From: Geobacteraceae bacterium | Lineage (GTDB): Bacteria > Desulfobacterota > Desulfuromonadia > Geobacterales > Geobacteraceae | Direction of reading: 5' to 3' | DNA: 43,736 nucleotides | NCBI GenBank assembly: GCA_024281055.1 | Contig: JAMXLF010000028.1 | Location: forward strand, 1-43,736 | Shown here: one piece after another, positions 1 to 8,790 of the stretch | Layout: every line of letters begins with the position of its first letter | Numbering within the stretch: the first letter of the stretch is position 1 | Program-made: the position numbers and the translations under genes | Notes under the pieces: model-generated | Seen by the model: only the letters and a program-made list of their open reading frames with translations | Databases searched by the model: none | What the model was told of the DNA's origin: nothing

Positions 1-985
1 GGAGCATGAGATACCAGCCGGTGACCAGTATATTTATCAATGCAACCGGAGTCAACACTTTCCAACCGAAATGCATCAACTGGTCGTACCTGAGCCGCGG
101 CAGCGTGCCGCGCATCCAGATGAAGAAGAAGGCGAACGCCAGCACCTTGATGAGAAACCATATCGGGGGGGGCAAGAGCGGACCATGCCATCCCCCGAGA
201 AAGAAGGTGGCGGCAAGACCACCGAGGACGATGATGTTGATGTATTCGCCGACGAAAAAGAGCCCGAAGCGCATCCCCGAATACTCCGTATGGAAGCCGG
301 CCACCAGTTCCCCCTCCGCTTCCGGGATGTCGAAGGGAATCCTCTTGCACTCGGCGGAGATGCTGATGAGGAAAATGACGAAGGCGAGGGGCTGGTAGAC
401 GATGAAGGGGACGTGGGCCTGGGCATCGACGATGTCGGCGAGGCGGAAGGATTTGGCCAGCATCACCACCGGCACGAGGGAGAGCCCCATGGAGAGCTCG
501 TAGGAGATGAGCTGGGCGAGGCCCCGGATGCTCCCCAGCAGGGCGTATTTGGAGTTGGAGGCCCACCCGCCGAGGGCCACACCGTACACGGCGATGGAGG
601 AAAAGGCCATGAAGACGAGGAGTCCCACGTTGAGGTCGCTCACTACCAGCGGCACCTCTCGACCCAGGATTCGGACGTCGGCGCCGAAGGGGATGACGGC
701 GAAGGTGAGGATGGCCGGGATCGCCGCCATGGCAGGGGCGAGGTAGAAGAGCCACCGGTCGGCCTGCGCAGGACGGAAATCCTCCTTGGTGAGGAGCTTG
801 ATCAGGTCGGCCAAGGGCTGCAGGAGACCCTGTGGACCCACCCGGTTCGGCCCCTTGCGGTCCTGGATCCAGGCGAGGATCCGGCGCTCGGCGAGAACCA
901 GGTATGCGGCCAGGGTGAGGATCACGAAGAAGATGAGGGCGAGCTTCACCACAAGAAGGAGTATGTCGACGGCATCAGACGCCAT
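1..985 (-). CDS. nuoH: NADH-quinone oxidoreductase subunit H (3' end outside window)
   Basis: This is the membrane subunit at the junction between the hydrophilic and membrane arms of complex I, lining the quinone site. The reverse strand reads from an ATG at 985 through 328 codons without a stop and leaves the window, so only the last few residues can be missing. Family signatures are visible: GPNRVGPQG near residue 45, a conserved loop with [20 protein letters not shown] in the second half, and about eight hydrophobic helices. An AAGGGA ribosome site sits 6 nt before the ATG. It follows the small lipoprotein gene, and nuoI and later subunits are expected to the left. The identity is certain; only the end is unseen. 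Confidence 0.95.
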   Translation of the reverse strand, partial: MASDAVDILLLVVKLALIFFVILTLAAYLVLAERRILAWIQDRKGPNRVGPQGLLQPLADLIKLLTKEDFRPAQADRWLFYLAPAMAAIPAILTFAVIPFGADVRILGREVPLVVSDLNVGLLVFMAFSSIAVYGVALGGWASNSKYALLGSIRGLAQLISYELSMGLSLVPVVMLAKSFRLADIVDAQAHVPFIVYQPLAFVIFLISISAECKRIPFDIPEAEGELVAGFHTEYSGMRFGLFFVGEYINIIVLGGLAATFFLGGWHGPLLPPPIWFLIKVLAFAFFFIWMRGTLPRLRYDQLMHFGWKVLTPVALINILVTGWYLML

Positions 986-1012
986 GGGTATCCCTTGCTC
1001 CAGGGGGCTAAG

Positions 1013-1300
1013 CTAGTCTTCTTTCATCTGCCGGTAGACACCGGCCACCCCACCGCCGGAGCCGGCCGAACCGAGGATGACGCTGCGGCCGACGTCGTTC
1101 AGGCCAAGCTGCGCTCCCCGCACCTTGCAGATGCAGCCGTTGGTATACTCGCCCATGGCGACCATCCCCACCAGGTCCATGTCCCACTTGCCGCATATCT
1201 TGCGACAGTCCTCGGGACCGTCTACCTTGGCACTGCCGCTGAAGCTGGTGGCACACCCCGTGAGCAGCAGACAAAACAACAGCACTCCCGATTTCTTCAT
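1013..1300 (-). CDS. small predicted lipoprotein inside the nuo operon
   Basis: A 95-residue protein with a lipoprotein signal: MKK, a hydrophobic run, then the lipobox LLTGC, so Cys16 would be lipidated and the protein exported. The mature part has four further cysteines (in [10 protein letters not shown] and GCICKV) and a glycine-rich tail ([11 protein letters not shown]). A strong GGAGGAG ribosome site precedes the ATG. It sits between nuoG and nuoH, 27 nt before nuoH, on the same strand, so it is very likely co-transcribed. I do not recognise a family. The [14 protein letters not shown] segment suggests a disulfide-rich periplasmic domain. Its placement inside a complex I operon is unusual, and a role in complex I is not shown by the sequence. 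Confidence 0.75.
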   Translation of the reverse strand: MKKSGVLLFCLLLTGCATSFSGSAKVDGPEDCRKICGKWDMDLVGMVAMGEYTNGCICKVRGAQLGLNDVGRSVILGSAGSGGGVAGVYRQMKED

Positions 1301-1372
1301 GGTCTCCTCCCGTGCAGCCCGTGGCTGCCCCTAGAATCCGTGCCGGTTGAGGCCGACACCCCTCGCGAAACC

Positions 1373-3313
1373 TTATCGTTGTGGGAGCTCGAACACCCGG
1401 ACTCCTTCCCCGTCGGGGTCAAGTTCCCGCAAGCTCTCCCACGCGTCAGTAAACGGATGTTCAACCCTTTCCGCGCCCAGCCGCTCCATGATCGCCGCCA
1501 TCAATCGCCAGGCCGGCAAGAGACTCCCTCCGGGCGGCTCCCTTCGATGGACCCGGGGTGGGTAGAGCGGTACAGGCTTGTCTGCCGAGGCGTGGTAGCG
1601 GGCCGGGAGTCCCCGCAGGGGAAGGCCTGGCGCCATCGCCTTGCGGAAGCGTTGCGCCCTTCCCTCGTTGTTGACGAAGGTGCCGTCCATTTCCGTCCAG
1701 GCGGCCGTTGGCAGGACGATGTGGGCCTGCTTTGCCGCCTCGGTGGGACGCCAGTCGGCGACGGCGAGGAGCGCCATCCCTTCCAGGAGTTCCGTCGGGA
1801 TATCCGCCTCGAAGGCGAGGATTCCCTTTACCTTCCCCGCGGCAACCGCTTCGGTGAGCGAGGTGCAGTCCTGCTCCCGGGACAGGAGCGCCGCGCCGAA
1901 GGCGTTGGGGCCGGGAAGGAGAAAGGCGAGCTTTGCCCCGGCGTGGGTGAGCTCCGCGATGGCCGCAGGGGAGTTGTGCCGCGTGCCGCAGATAACCACG
2001 GGCCTCTCGAATATCCCCAAGGGGGCTTCTTCCAGGATGCTGAGCTCTATTGCCTCGATGGAAATGGCGCGCGCCTGTTCCAGCGGTGCGTTCTTTCCCA
2101 CCAGGAAGACCGGCGCTCCCTTGCGCCACGCCTGGCGCACGGCGAGGAGCATCATCGGCCCCTCCTCCCGGAGGTCGCACTCGAAAATGGCAATGCAGTC
2201 GGCTTCTCCCACGTCGGCCATAGAGGCGGTGTTCGTTCCGTTCAGCAGGGAAACAGCCGCGGCGCTCCGGTCCCCTTCTTCCAAGCTGCTGAAGTAGCAG
2301 AGGGTGTCGGTGGCGAGGAGTTCCGCCAGTCGTGGCAGAAGGAGGCATCCCTCCAGAGAGAGGCGCGGCGAGCCGACTACCGCCAGGCTCCCTTCGCCAT
2401 AAAGCTCGTTCAGCTCTCCGATGCGGGTGACGAGGACGTCGAGAGCCTCGTCCCAGCTTGCTTCCCGGCCGTCAAGGAGTGGTGTGTGCGGCCGCGCCGG
2501 GTCGTTCACCGGGGCGTTGGTGAAGCGCCCCCGGTCGCAGATGAACCAGCCGTTCACCGCGTCGTTTCTCCGGGCGATGGTCTTGAGGAGTTCCCGGTAG
2601 CGGGCCGCCGGGACCGTGTTGCACCCGAGCGAGCACCAAGGGCAGACGGACGGGGCCATCTCGTAGTCCCAGTAACGGGCCCGGAAGCGGGCGGTCTTGT
2701 CGGTATAGACTCCGGTCGGGCAGATGTCGAGGATGTTGCCGGAGAAGGGGGATTCGAGGGCGCCGTCCGTGAACCTGCCGAAGTAGACCCGGTTGGCGTT
2801 GGCCATGACGCCCAGGTCGGTGCCACCGGCGAAATCCTGGTAGAAGCGGACACAGCGGTAGCACTCGATGCATCGGTTCATCTCGTGCTCCACATAGGGT
2901 CCCAGGTCCTGGTTTCGGAAGGTCCGCTTCTTTCCCCGGTATCTGCGGATACCGTGGCCGCCGGCCACGGTGTAGTCCTGGAGGAGGCACTCGCCCCCCT
3001 CGTCGCAGACCGGACAGTCATGGGGGTGGTTGAGCATCAGCCACTCGATGACGAGGCTGCGCATCCGTGCCGCCTCGCCGTCGGTGGTGGAGACCACCAT
3101 CCCGTCCTGGGCAGGCACCATGCACGACATCTGCACTCCCTTCACCGGCCCCTCGAGAAACTTCATGGCGCAGAGCCGGCAGGCGCCGACGCTCCCGAGC
3201 GCCGGGTGGTAGCAGAAGTGGGGGATCCAGACTCCCACCTTCTTCGCCGCCTCCAGGACGTTGGTGCCAGCGGGGACCTCCACTTCGATGTTGTCGATGA
3301 TCAGTTTGGGCAT
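1373..3313 (-). CDS. nuoG: NADH-quinone oxidoreductase subunit G, short form
   Basis: Iron-sulfur subunit of the complex I peripheral arm that carries electrons from NuoF toward NuoI/NuoB. The ATG at 3313 (MPKLIIDNIEVEVPAG) is chosen because the only upstream in-frame start is a TTG inside an AT-rich repeat. A [2Fe-2S] set is visible at about Cys34, 45, 48 and 64, then the His/Cys cluster in HPHDCPVCDEGGEC, then CIECYRC, then CPWCSLGC at the start of a molybdopterin-oxidoreductase-like domain. At about 646 residues it is shorter than E. coli NuoG (around 900), so the C-terminal domain is reduced. The start codon lies directly beside a hairpin repeat with no clear ribosome site, which may limit its translation. 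Confidence 0.95.
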   Translation of the reverse strand: MPKLIIDNIEVEVPAGTNVLEAAKKVGVWIPHFCYHPALGSVGACRLCAMKFLEGPVKGVQMSCMVPAQDGMVVSTTDGEAARMRSLVIEWLMLNHPHDCPVCDEGGECLLQDYTVAGGHGIRRYRGKKRTFRNQDLGPYVEHEMNRCIECYRCVRFYQDFAGGTDLGVMANANRVYFGRFTDGALESPFSGNILDICPTGVYTDKTARFRARYWDYEMAPSVCPWCSLGCNTVPAARYRELLKTIARRNDAVNGWFICDRGRFTNAPVNDPARPHTPLLDGREASWDEALDVLVTRIGELNELYGEGSLAVVGSPRLSLEGCLLLPRLAELLATDTLCYFSSLEEGDRSAAAVSLLNGTNTASMADVGEADCIAIFECDLREEGPMMLLAVRQAWRKGAPVFLVGKNAPLEQARAISIEAIELSILEEAPLGIFERPVVICGTRHNSPAAIAELTHAGAKLAFLLPGPNAFGAALLSREQDCTSLTEAVAAGKVKGILAFEADIPTELLEGMALLAVADWRPTEAAKQAHIVLPTAAWTEMDGTFVNNEGRAQRFRKAMAPGLPLRGLPARYHASADKPVPLYPPRVHRREPPGGSLLPAWRLMAAIMERLGAERVEHPFTDAWESLRELDPDGEGVRVFELPQR

Positions 3314-3389
3314 AAAAACAAATTCCAAATCTCAAATACCAAATCCCAAATATGATGAATTTTGAGATTTGGTATTTGGAATTTGAGTT
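3314..3389. repeat. AT-rich heptamer hairpin repeat, nuoF-nuoG gap
   Basis: The entire nuoF-nuoG gap is an AT-rich imperfect inverted repeat in a GC-rich region. The left arm is built from 7-nt units of the type CCAAATN/TCAAATN; the right arm has the complement, with units such as ATTTGGT and ATTTGGA. It begins at the nuoG start codon and ends at the nuoF stop codon. Three other elements here (6307-6364, 8791-8860, 36934-37018) share the 7-nt period and hairpin plan but use different units. Confidence 0.8.
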
Positions 3390-4652
3390 TTAACGAAACG
3401 GGCAGCGCCGTTTCGTGATGTGCTCCCGGATTTCGTCCTCGAAGAGTTGCAAAAGCCCCTCTACCGGTCCCATTGCCCCCGGGGCGAGGGCGCAGAAGGT
3501 GTAGTTGAGGTAATGGACATGCTCGCGGAGGATCTCGATATCCTCCGGTTCCCCGCCCCCCGCCTCGATGCGGGTCAGGATCTCCCGCACATAGGGGAGT
3601 CCTTCCCTACAGGGGGTGCACCAGCCGCACGATTCCCGGGCGAAAAACTGCGTCAGGTTGAGGGTTGCCCCGACCATGCAGGTCTGCTCGTCAAAGACCA
3701 CGATACCGCCGGTGCCGAGGCGCGAACCGGCCTTCGCCACTGCATCGAAGTCCATCGGGACGTTAAAGTGGTCGGCCGTGAAATAGGGCGTAGACGCCCC
3801 GCCGGGGATGCAGGCCTTGAACTTTTTCCCCGGCAGCATGCCGCCGCACGGCCCGTCGATGATCTCGCCGAGGGTCATCCCGAGAGGGAGCTCCATGCAG
3901 ACGGTGTTCCTGACATGACCGCTCGGGCAGAAGAGCTTCATCCCCGACCCTTCGGGGGTCGTGGCCAGTCCCTTGAACCGGGTCGCACCGTTAGCGACGA
4001 TGTACGGCACGTTGGCGAGAGTTTCCACGTTGTTCACCACCGTCGGCCTCCCCCAGAGCCCCTTCACCGCCGGGAAGGGGGGCTTCGCCCGCGGGTTGGC
4101 CCGGACCCCCTCCAGGGCATTCATGAGGGCGGTCTCCTCGCCGCAGATGTAGCGGCCGGCCGAGAGGTGAATGTCGATCTCCATGGAGAAGCCGGAACCG
4201 AGGATGTTCCTGCCGAGCAGGCCCGCTTCCTTCGCCTCGGCGATGGCATGCCGGAGGTTTGCCGCCGGCAGCTCGTAGCCGCGCCGGATGAAGATGAAGG
4301 CATGGGAGACGCCGATGGCGTAGCCGGCGAGCACCATCCCCTCCACGAGGGAGTAGGGGTTTGCCTCCAGGAGCGCCCGGTCCTTGTAGGTCCCCGGCTC
4401 CATCTCGTCGCAGTTGCAGATGAGGTAGCGCGGCCCGGGGAGGTCCCGCGGCACGAACGACCATTTCTTCCCTGTGGGAAATCCCGCCCCGCCCCGGCCG
4501 CGCAGCCCCGAGTCGATCACCGCCCGCTGCACGTCGTCGGGGGAGAGCTCCTTCAGTGCCTTGTGGAGCGCTGCAAAGCCCCCCTCGGCGCAGTACTCGG
4601 CAAAGGTCACCGGCCGGCCCGGTTTGTTATGTCGAAAGAGAACCTGTTCCAT
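3390..4652 (-). CDS. nuoF: NADH-quinone oxidoreductase subunit F
   Basis: NADH-binding flavoprotein subunit: takes a hydride from NADH onto FMN and passes electrons to its [4Fe-4S] cluster N3. The start is the ATG at 4652 (MEQVLFRHNKPG); the longer open frame upstream runs through the DUF488 gene in another frame and is not coding. An AAAGGG site overlapping the DUF488 stop lies just before it, 8 nt after that gene. The FMN/NADH glycine-rich motif GRGGAGFPTGKKW is near residue 50, followed by the CDEMEPGTYKDR region. The N3 ligands lie in ESCGWCTPCREG plus the later FCALAPGA cysteine. Length (420) is normal. It lacks the N-terminal thioredoxin-like extension of some homologs. Confidence 0.96.
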   Translation of the reverse strand: MEQVLFRHNKPGRPVTFAEYCAEGGFAALHKALKELSPDDVQRAVIDSGLRGRGGAGFPTGKKWSFVPRDLPGPRYLICNCDEMEPGTYKDRALLEANPYSLVEGMVLAGYAIGVSHAFIFIRRGYELPAANLRHAIAEAKEAGLLGRNILGSGFSMEIDIHLSAGRYICGEETALMNALEGVRANPRAKPPFPAVKGLWGRPTVVNNVETLANVPYIVANGATRFKGLATTPEGSGMKLFCPSGHVRNTVCMELPLGMTLGEIIDGPCGGMLPGKKFKACIPGGASTPYFTADHFNVPMDFDAVAKAGSRLGTGGIVVFDEQTCMVGATLNLTQFFARESCGWCTPCREGLPYVREILTRIEAGGGEPEDIEILREHVHYLNYTFCALAPGAMGPVEGLLQLFEDEIREHITKRRCPFR

Positions 4653-4660
4653 GGAACCCT

Positions 4661-5002
4661 TTACCGCGACAGCAGTTCCTTCAGCACCACCGCGTTGTTG
4701 TGCTCTTCGTCCCTCGCGGCAAAGAGGAGAGTGACGGTCCCCTTGTGCGCCTCGGCGCGGAGCCGGTCGAGGAGCTCGCCATGGTCCTTGAGCTCCTCCC
4801 GGTAGCGCGTGCGGAATTCCGCCCACTTGGCGGGGTCATGGCCGAACCACGTGCGCAGCTCGTCGCTCGGGGCGATCTCCTTCAGCCACTCGTCAACCTT
4901 TGCCTCGTTCTTGGACATCCCCCGTGGCCAGAGCCGGTCGATGAGAACCCGCCTGCCGTCGGCGGCCGCCGGCGGCTCATAGATCCGCTTGATCCTGATC
5001 AT
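4661..5002 (-). CDS. DUF488 (YeaO-like) family protein
   Basis: 113-residue cytoplasmic protein. The family signature is clear: [25 protein letters not shown] near the N-terminus, then [31 protein letters not shown], then [21 protein letters not shown] at the C-terminus. DUF488 proteins are small and of no settled biochemical function. The ATG at 5002 has a GAGG site 6 nt upstream. The gene sits between a cytochrome gene and nuoF, 8 nt from nuoF, so it must be transcribed with the nuo genes. It may be a passenger or may respond to the same redox conditions; the sequence does not decide. Confidence 0.85.
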   Translation of the reverse strand: MIRIKRIYEPPAAADGRRVLIDRLWPRGMSKNEAKVDEWLKEIAPSDELRTWFGHDPAKWAEFRTRYREELKDHGELLDRLRAEAHKGTVTLLFAARDEEHNNAVVLKELLSR

Positions 5003-5047
5003 GGCTGCCTCGCGGGGGCGACCCTGCGGGCCGCCCCGGTTATCCGG

Positions 5048-5365
5048 CTATTTGAACGTTTTCAAGACGTACTCGGCGATCTCCTTGGCATCCTTGTTGG
5101 GGATGGTCTTCTCGTCGAACATGGTCATCCCCGGGCCCGGTTTGCGCATCTTGCCGATGATGTCCTTGGCCGTCTTCACCCCGTGCGCATCCCGGTCCTT
5201 CTTGTGCAGGGTGAACTGGGGGTTGACGATGTTGCCGCCGTCGGGATGGCATACGGCGCAGTGCTGCTTGAAGAGCGCCTCGCCCTTGCTTTCCTTGGCG
5301 AAGATGGCCGGGGGCAGGGCGGCAACCGCCAGCATGCAGATCGTTACGATCAATCCTTTTTTCAT
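5048..5365 (-). CDS. small monoheme c-type cytochrome, copy 2
   Basis: 105-residue precursor of a periplasmic class I cytochrome c. The start is the ATG at 5365 (MKKGLIVT), preceded by AGGAGG at 8 nt; an upstream in-frame ATG would add seven residues over that site. The signal peptide runs to about Ala23. The heme motif CAVCH is at Cys36-Cys39-His40, and Met80 in KPGPGM is the likely sixth ligand. The mature domain is about 80 residues, like cytochrome c6/c553. It is a close paralog of the cytochrome gene 33 nt upstream, sharing the heme context and the KDRDA, KPGPGM/NPGPGM and IAEYV(L/I)KTFK segments, so this is a tandem duplication. It could exchange electrons in the periplasm; a direct link to complex I is inference from position. 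Confidence 0.9.
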   Translation of the reverse strand: MKKGLIVTICMLAVAALPPAIFAKESKGEALFKQHCAVCHPDGGNIVNPQFTLHKKDRDAHGVKTAKDIIGKMRKPGPGMTMFDEKTIPNKDAKEIAEYVLKTFK

Positions 5366-5398
5366 CGTTTCTTCCTCCTTTCGCACGTCAGGGAATGA

Positions 5399-5731
5399 CT
5401 ACTTGAACGTCTTGACGATGTACTCGGCGATGGCCTTTGCCTCCTTGTCGGCGATGGCCTTCTTGTCGAACTTGGTCATGCCGGGGCCGGGGTTGCGCAT
5501 GTACTTGACGATGTCTTTCCAGGTCTTGATGCCGTTGGCATCCCGGTCCTTCTTGCTGAGGGTCTTGGCCGGGTTCATGGTGTTGCCGCCGTTGGGATGG
5601 CAGACGGCGCAGTGCTCCTCGAACTCGTGCTTCGGGTCGATCTTCCCCCCTTTCGGGACGTCGGCGAAGCCTGCCGACGCCAGGGCGAGCAGGGCTATTG
5701 TCCCCGCAGTTACCACCAATCCTTTTTTCAT
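5399..5731 (-). CDS. small monoheme c-type cytochrome, copy 1
   Basis: 110-residue precursor with an N-terminal signal peptide (cleavage likely after the ASAGFA stretch), a CAVCH heme-binding motif at Cys41-Cys44-His45 and a probable axial Met85 in RNPGPGM. Strong AAAGGAGG ribosome site before the ATG. Same fold and near-identical heme context as the next gene downstream, but with a lysine-rich insert (PKGGKIDPKHEF) before the heme. It follows nuoE across a palindromic repeat. Soluble periplasmic monoheme cytochromes are common in metal-respiring Desulfuromonadia, but their insertion between nuoE and nuoF is not the textbook gene order. Confidence 0.9.
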   Translation of the reverse strand: MKKGLVVTAGTIALLALASAGFADVPKGGKIDPKHEFEEHCAVCHPNGGNTMNPAKTLSKKDRDANGIKTWKDIVKYMRNPGPGMTKFDKKAIADKEAKAIAEYIVKTFK

Positions 5732-5752
5732 CGGTATGTCCTCCTTTATTGG

Positions 5753-5826
5753 TAGGGGCGCATGGCATGCGCCCTGCTGGAAACAACGATGCAGGTTCGA
5801 TCAAGGGCGAACGCCGTTCGCCCCTA
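5753..5826. repeat. REP-like palindromic element with TAGGGGCG ends
   Basis: Two hairpins back to back. The left arm starts TAGGGGCGC and folds on GCGCCC; the right one reads GGGCGAACG, then CGTTCGCCCCTA. The outer ends are inverted copies of TAGGGGCG. The element fills the gap between nuoE and the first cytochrome gene, and its last bases form the nuoE stop codon (TAG on the minus strand). Confidence 0.7.
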
Positions 5827-6297
5827 CAATCCCTGTCTTTCCTTCGCCAGGATTTCGTCCGCTATTTCCGGGGTCACTTTTCCGTACAGGGTTTCGCCGA
5901 CCATCATCGCCGGCCCGTCGCCGCACAAGCCGAGACAGGCACACGGGAGGAGCGTGAACATCCCGTCCGCGGTGGTCCCCCCCGGCTCCACGCCGAGCCG
6001 TTTGCCCAGGTGCGCCATGAGGGTCTCGTACCCCACCGCCCAGCAGGAGATGGAGTCGCAGACGTGGAGCACCCTCTTTCCCACCGGCCGGCGGTAGATC
6101 ATCTCGTAGAAGGTGGCGAGCTCCTCCACCTGGAGCGGCGAGAGCGCGAGAAGCTCCGCTGCCTCGTGCACCGCCTCGTCGGTCAGCCAGCCGTAGTGGC
6201 GCTGCAGCTCCTTCATCACGTCCACGGCCGCCTCACGGGGAGTGATTGCCGTAGCGACGCGGGCGTGCAGCTCTTTTTTCAGCTCTTCGGGGATCAT
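5824..6297 (-). CDS. nuoE: NADH-quinone oxidoreductase subunit E
   Basis: The 24-kDa-type subunit carrying the [2Fe-2S] cluster N1a. The ligands are visible as the pair in HVCDSISC and the pair in LPCACLGLCG. Length is about 157 residues, normal for the family. The ATG at 6297 (MIPEELKKELHARV) is chosen; a TTG seven codons upstream would translate part of the heptamer repeat as MNLERDF and is unlikely. The ribosome site is weak, probably because the repeat has replaced the natural leader. The stop codon is provided by the edge of the TAGGGGCG repeat. It is separated from nuoF by two cytochrome genes and a DUF488 gene, whereas nuoE and nuoF are usually adjacent. Confidence 0.94.
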   Translation of the reverse strand: MIPEELKKELHARVATAITPREAAVDVMKELQRHYGWLTDEAVHEAAELLALSPLQVEELATFYEMIYRRPVGKRVLHVCDSISCWAVGYETLMAHLGKRLGVEPGGTTADGMFTLLPCACLGLCGDGPAMMVGETLYGKVTPEIADEILAKERQGL

Positions 6298-6306
6298 AAA
6301 GTCTCG

Positions 6307-6364
6307 TTCAAGGTTCAATGTTCAATGTTCAAGGTTTTTAAACTTAGAACCTTGAACCTTGAAC
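6307..6364. repeat. TTCAAGG/TTCAATG heptamer hairpin repeat, nuoBCD-nuoE gap
   Basis: Left arm 6307-6334 is four consecutive heptamers (TTCAAGG, TTCAATG, TTCAATG, TTCAAGG). After a short AT-rich loop, the right arm 6347-6364 carries the complement (CCTTGAA units). It occupies the whole gap between the nuoBCD stop and nuoE. Same unit as the repeat at 8791-8860. Confidence 0.85.
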
Positions 6365-6369
6365 GGGTT

Positions 6370-8745
6370 TTATCTGTCCAGATCCGCCAGCACGAAATCG
6401 ATCGACCCCAATATCGCCAGCAGGTCTGCCACGAGCCACCCCCGGCTCATGAGGGGGAGGGCCTGCATGTGGGGGAAGCTCGGGGTCTTGATCCTCACCC
6501 GGTAGGGGATGTTGAGGCCGTCGGAGACGACGAAGTAGCCGTTCTCCCCCTTGGGGGCCTCGATGGCGGCGTAGCACTCCCCCTTGGGGGGCGCCATGCC
6601 GCGCGTCGAGTTGATGAAGTGGTGGATGAGGGACTCGATGTCGTTCAGGGTGTCCCGCTTCTGCGGCAAGACGTAGCGGTAGTCGTCCGTTATCCAGCGT
6701 CCCCCCGGCATCTCCCGCAGCGCCTGCCCGACGATCCGGAGCGACTGGCGCATCTCTTCCAGCCGCACCAGGTAGCGGGCGTAGCAGTCTCCTCCCTCGG
6801 CCGTGGCGATCTCGAAATCGAAGCGGTCGTAGCCGTTGTACGGGATCTTCTTCCGCAGGTCCCAGGCGAAGCCGCACGCCCGCAGGTTCGGCCCGGAGAG
6901 CCCCCAGTCGATCGCCTCATCCAGCGAAACTGCACCAACTCCCACAAGCCGCGCCTTGAAGATCGGGTTCTCGTTGAGGAGGGCCTCATACTCCTTCAGG
7001 CGCGGCGGGAACCAGTCGAGGAAATGCTTCACCGGCTCCTCCCACCCCTCGGGGAGGTCCTCGGTGACGCCTCCGATCCGGAACCAGGAGGGGTGCATCC
7101 GGCCGCCGGTGATCATCTCGACGATGTCGAAGATCTTCTCCCGGTCGGTGAAGGTGTAGAAGACCGGGGTCATCGCCCCCACGTCGGCGGCGTACGTGCC
7201 GAGCCAGACCAGGTGGCTGGCGACGCGGAAGAGCTCGGCGAGCATGACCCGGATGGTGATCGCCCGGTCCGGGACGGTGATGCCGCAGAGCCGTTCCACG
7301 CTGTTCACGTAGGCCAGGTTGTTCTGCACCCCGGCGAGATAGTCGATCCGGTCCGTATAGGGGATGAACTGGTTCCAGTGCTGGCGCTCCCCCATCTTCT
7401 CCGCGGCCCGGTGGTGGTAGCCGATGTCGGTGTCCAGGTCGACGATCTCCTCCCCCTCCAGCTTGAGAACGATGCGGAGGATGCCGTGGGTCCCCGGGTG
7501 CTGGGGGCCGATGTTGAGGATCAGGTTCTCCTCGTCGATCCGCTCGAAGAAGTCGGCCCCCGGGAGCGGCTGATGGCGGCGGGCATCCTCGGTGGTGTAG
7601 GCGGGCATCTCGGTAGCGCGGAACGGGTGCTCCTTGCGCAGGGGATGTCCCTCCCAGTCGGGGGGCATGAGGATGCGGCGCAGGTTCGGGTGGCCGGCGA
7701 AGCGGATACCGTACATGTCGAACACCTCCCGCTCGTACCAGGCGGCGGCTGGCCAGACGTTGGTCACGGTGGGGAGTTCCGGATAGCTTCCCTCAAGGTC
7801 GGTCTTGATCCGGATATGTCCGGGCGTGTCGAAGCAGAGGAGGTGGTAGTTGACGGTGAAATCCTTGTAGTTTCCCCGCTCCCGGCGACACGATTCGTCC
7901 ACGCAGGCGATATCCTCCAGTCGCCGGAAGGGGTTCGCGCTCCGGTGCTTCAGGTGCTCGAGGACCGCCGGCACCAGCTCCGGCGGCACCCGCCAGGTGG
8001 GCATGTCGGTGGCGGCAGGGTCTGCCGCGACCTTTCCCCCGAACGCAGCCTCCAGCTCGCCGACGAGGCCGAAGTCGGGGAAGTCGTGCTTCGGCGCGGG
8101 GGGGCGCCACATCTCGTCGGAGCGGGGCATCCAGAAGTGGGGGTGCTGTACCGCGGTGCCCCGGATGTGGGTCCCTTCCATCCCCGGGCCGCGGGTGTCG
8201 CGGGACTTGGTCACGCCGTCCACGAGGACCGGCGTGGTGGTCCCCTGGGTCCCCCCCTTCAGATGGAGCACCGGCCGGGCCGGATGCTCGTCGCTCCTGA
8301 TCTTCTCCTGAAGGAGCATGAGCCCCTGGAGGAACGCCTCGGGGCGCGGCGGGCAGCCGGGGACGTAGACATCCACGGGGATGATCTGGTTCACCCCCTG
8401 CACCACACTGTAGACGTCGTACATCCCGCCCGAGTTGGAGCAGCTCCCCATGGAGATAACCCACCGCGGCTCGGCCATCTGCTCGTAGAGCCTGAGGATC
8501 GAGGGGGCCATCTTCTTGAAGACGGTGCCGGCGATCACCATCAGGTCCGCCTCCCGCGGCGTGCCGCGCAGCACCTCGGCGCCGAACCGGGAGACGTCGT
8601 AGCGGGAGGTGAACGAGGTCATCATCTCCACGAAACAGCAGGAGAGCCCGAAGAACATCGGCCAGAGGGAGTTGGCCCGACCCCAGTTGATCAGGTCGTC
8701 CAGCCGGGTGAGGAGGATGTTGTCAGGGACTTCGTTCGTTGTCAT
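6370..8745 (-). CDS. nuoBCD: fused NADH-quinone oxidoreductase subunit B/C/D
   Basis: One 791-residue polypeptide holds three complex I subunits. NuoB is residues 1 to about 160, with the N2 [4Fe-4S] ligands at Cys36-Cys37 (GLSCCFVEM), Cys102 (GSCSNSG) and Cys131 (VPGCPPRPE). NuoC is about 225-385, with the [15 protein letters not shown] signature and [16 protein letters not shown]. NuoD is about 400-791, starting with [12 protein letters not shown] and ending in [12 protein letters not shown] linker of about 60 residues (160-225) separates B from C. There is no stop or frameshift between the parts. NuoCD fusions are common; a B-C-D fusion is rarer but I recall it from other Geobacter-type genomes. 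A GAAGAG site lies 6 nt before the ATG. Confidence 0.96.
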   Translation of the reverse strand: MTTNEVPDNILLTRLDDLINWGRANSLWPMFFGLSCCFVEMMTSFTSRYDVSRFGAEVLRGTPREADLMVIAGTVFKKMAPSILRLYEQMAEPRWVISMGSCSNSGGMYDVYSVVQGVNQIIPVDVYVPGCPPRPEAFLQGLMLLQEKIRSDEHPARPVLHLKGGTQGTTTPVLVDGVTKSRDTRGPGMEGTHIRGTAVQHPHFWMPRSDEMWRPPAPKHDFPDFGLVGELEAAFGGKVAADPAATDMPTWRVPPELVPAVLEHLKHRSANPFRRLEDIACVDESCRRERGNYKDFTVNYHLLCFDTPGHIRIKTDLEGSYPELPTVTNVWPAAAWYEREVFDMYGIRFAGHPNLRRILMPPDWEGHPLRKEHPFRATEMPAYTTEDARRHQPLPGADFFERIDEENLILNIGPQHPGTHGILRIVLKLEGEEIVDLDTDIGYHHRAAEKMGERQHWNQFIPYTDRIDYLAGVQNNLAYVNSVERLCGITVPDRAITIRVMLAELFRVASHLVWLGTYAADVGAMTPVFYTFTDREKIFDIVEMITGGRMHPSWFRIGGVTEDLPEGWEEPVKHFLDWFPPRLKEYEALLNENPIFKARLVGVGAVSLDEAIDWGLSGPNLRACGFAWDLRKKIPYNGYDRFDFEIATAEGGDCYARYLVRLEEMRQSLRIVGQALREMPGGRWITDDYRYVLPQKRDTLNDIESLIHHFINSTRGMAPPKGECYAAIEAPKGENGYFVVSDGLNIPYRVRIKTPSFPHMQALPLMSRGWLVADLLAILGSIDFVLADLDR

Positions 8746-8790
8746 AGATACTCTTCGTTTTCAACATCGGATCCTTCGACTAAAGAATTT

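Noticed and set aside
71-3355. 1094-codon open frame on the plus strand
   Set aside because: It is antisense to nuoG and nuoH, whose products are unmistakable; composition is Asp/Glu/His/Gly-rich as expected for a GC-rich shadow.
4653-4826. 58-codon N-terminal extension of NuoF
   Set aside because: Overlaps the DUF488 gene in another frame; the natural NuoF start has its own ribosome site.
6298-6318. TTG start giving NuoE seven more residues
   Set aside because: Those residues come from the heptamer repeat; the ATG at 6297 matches the family start.
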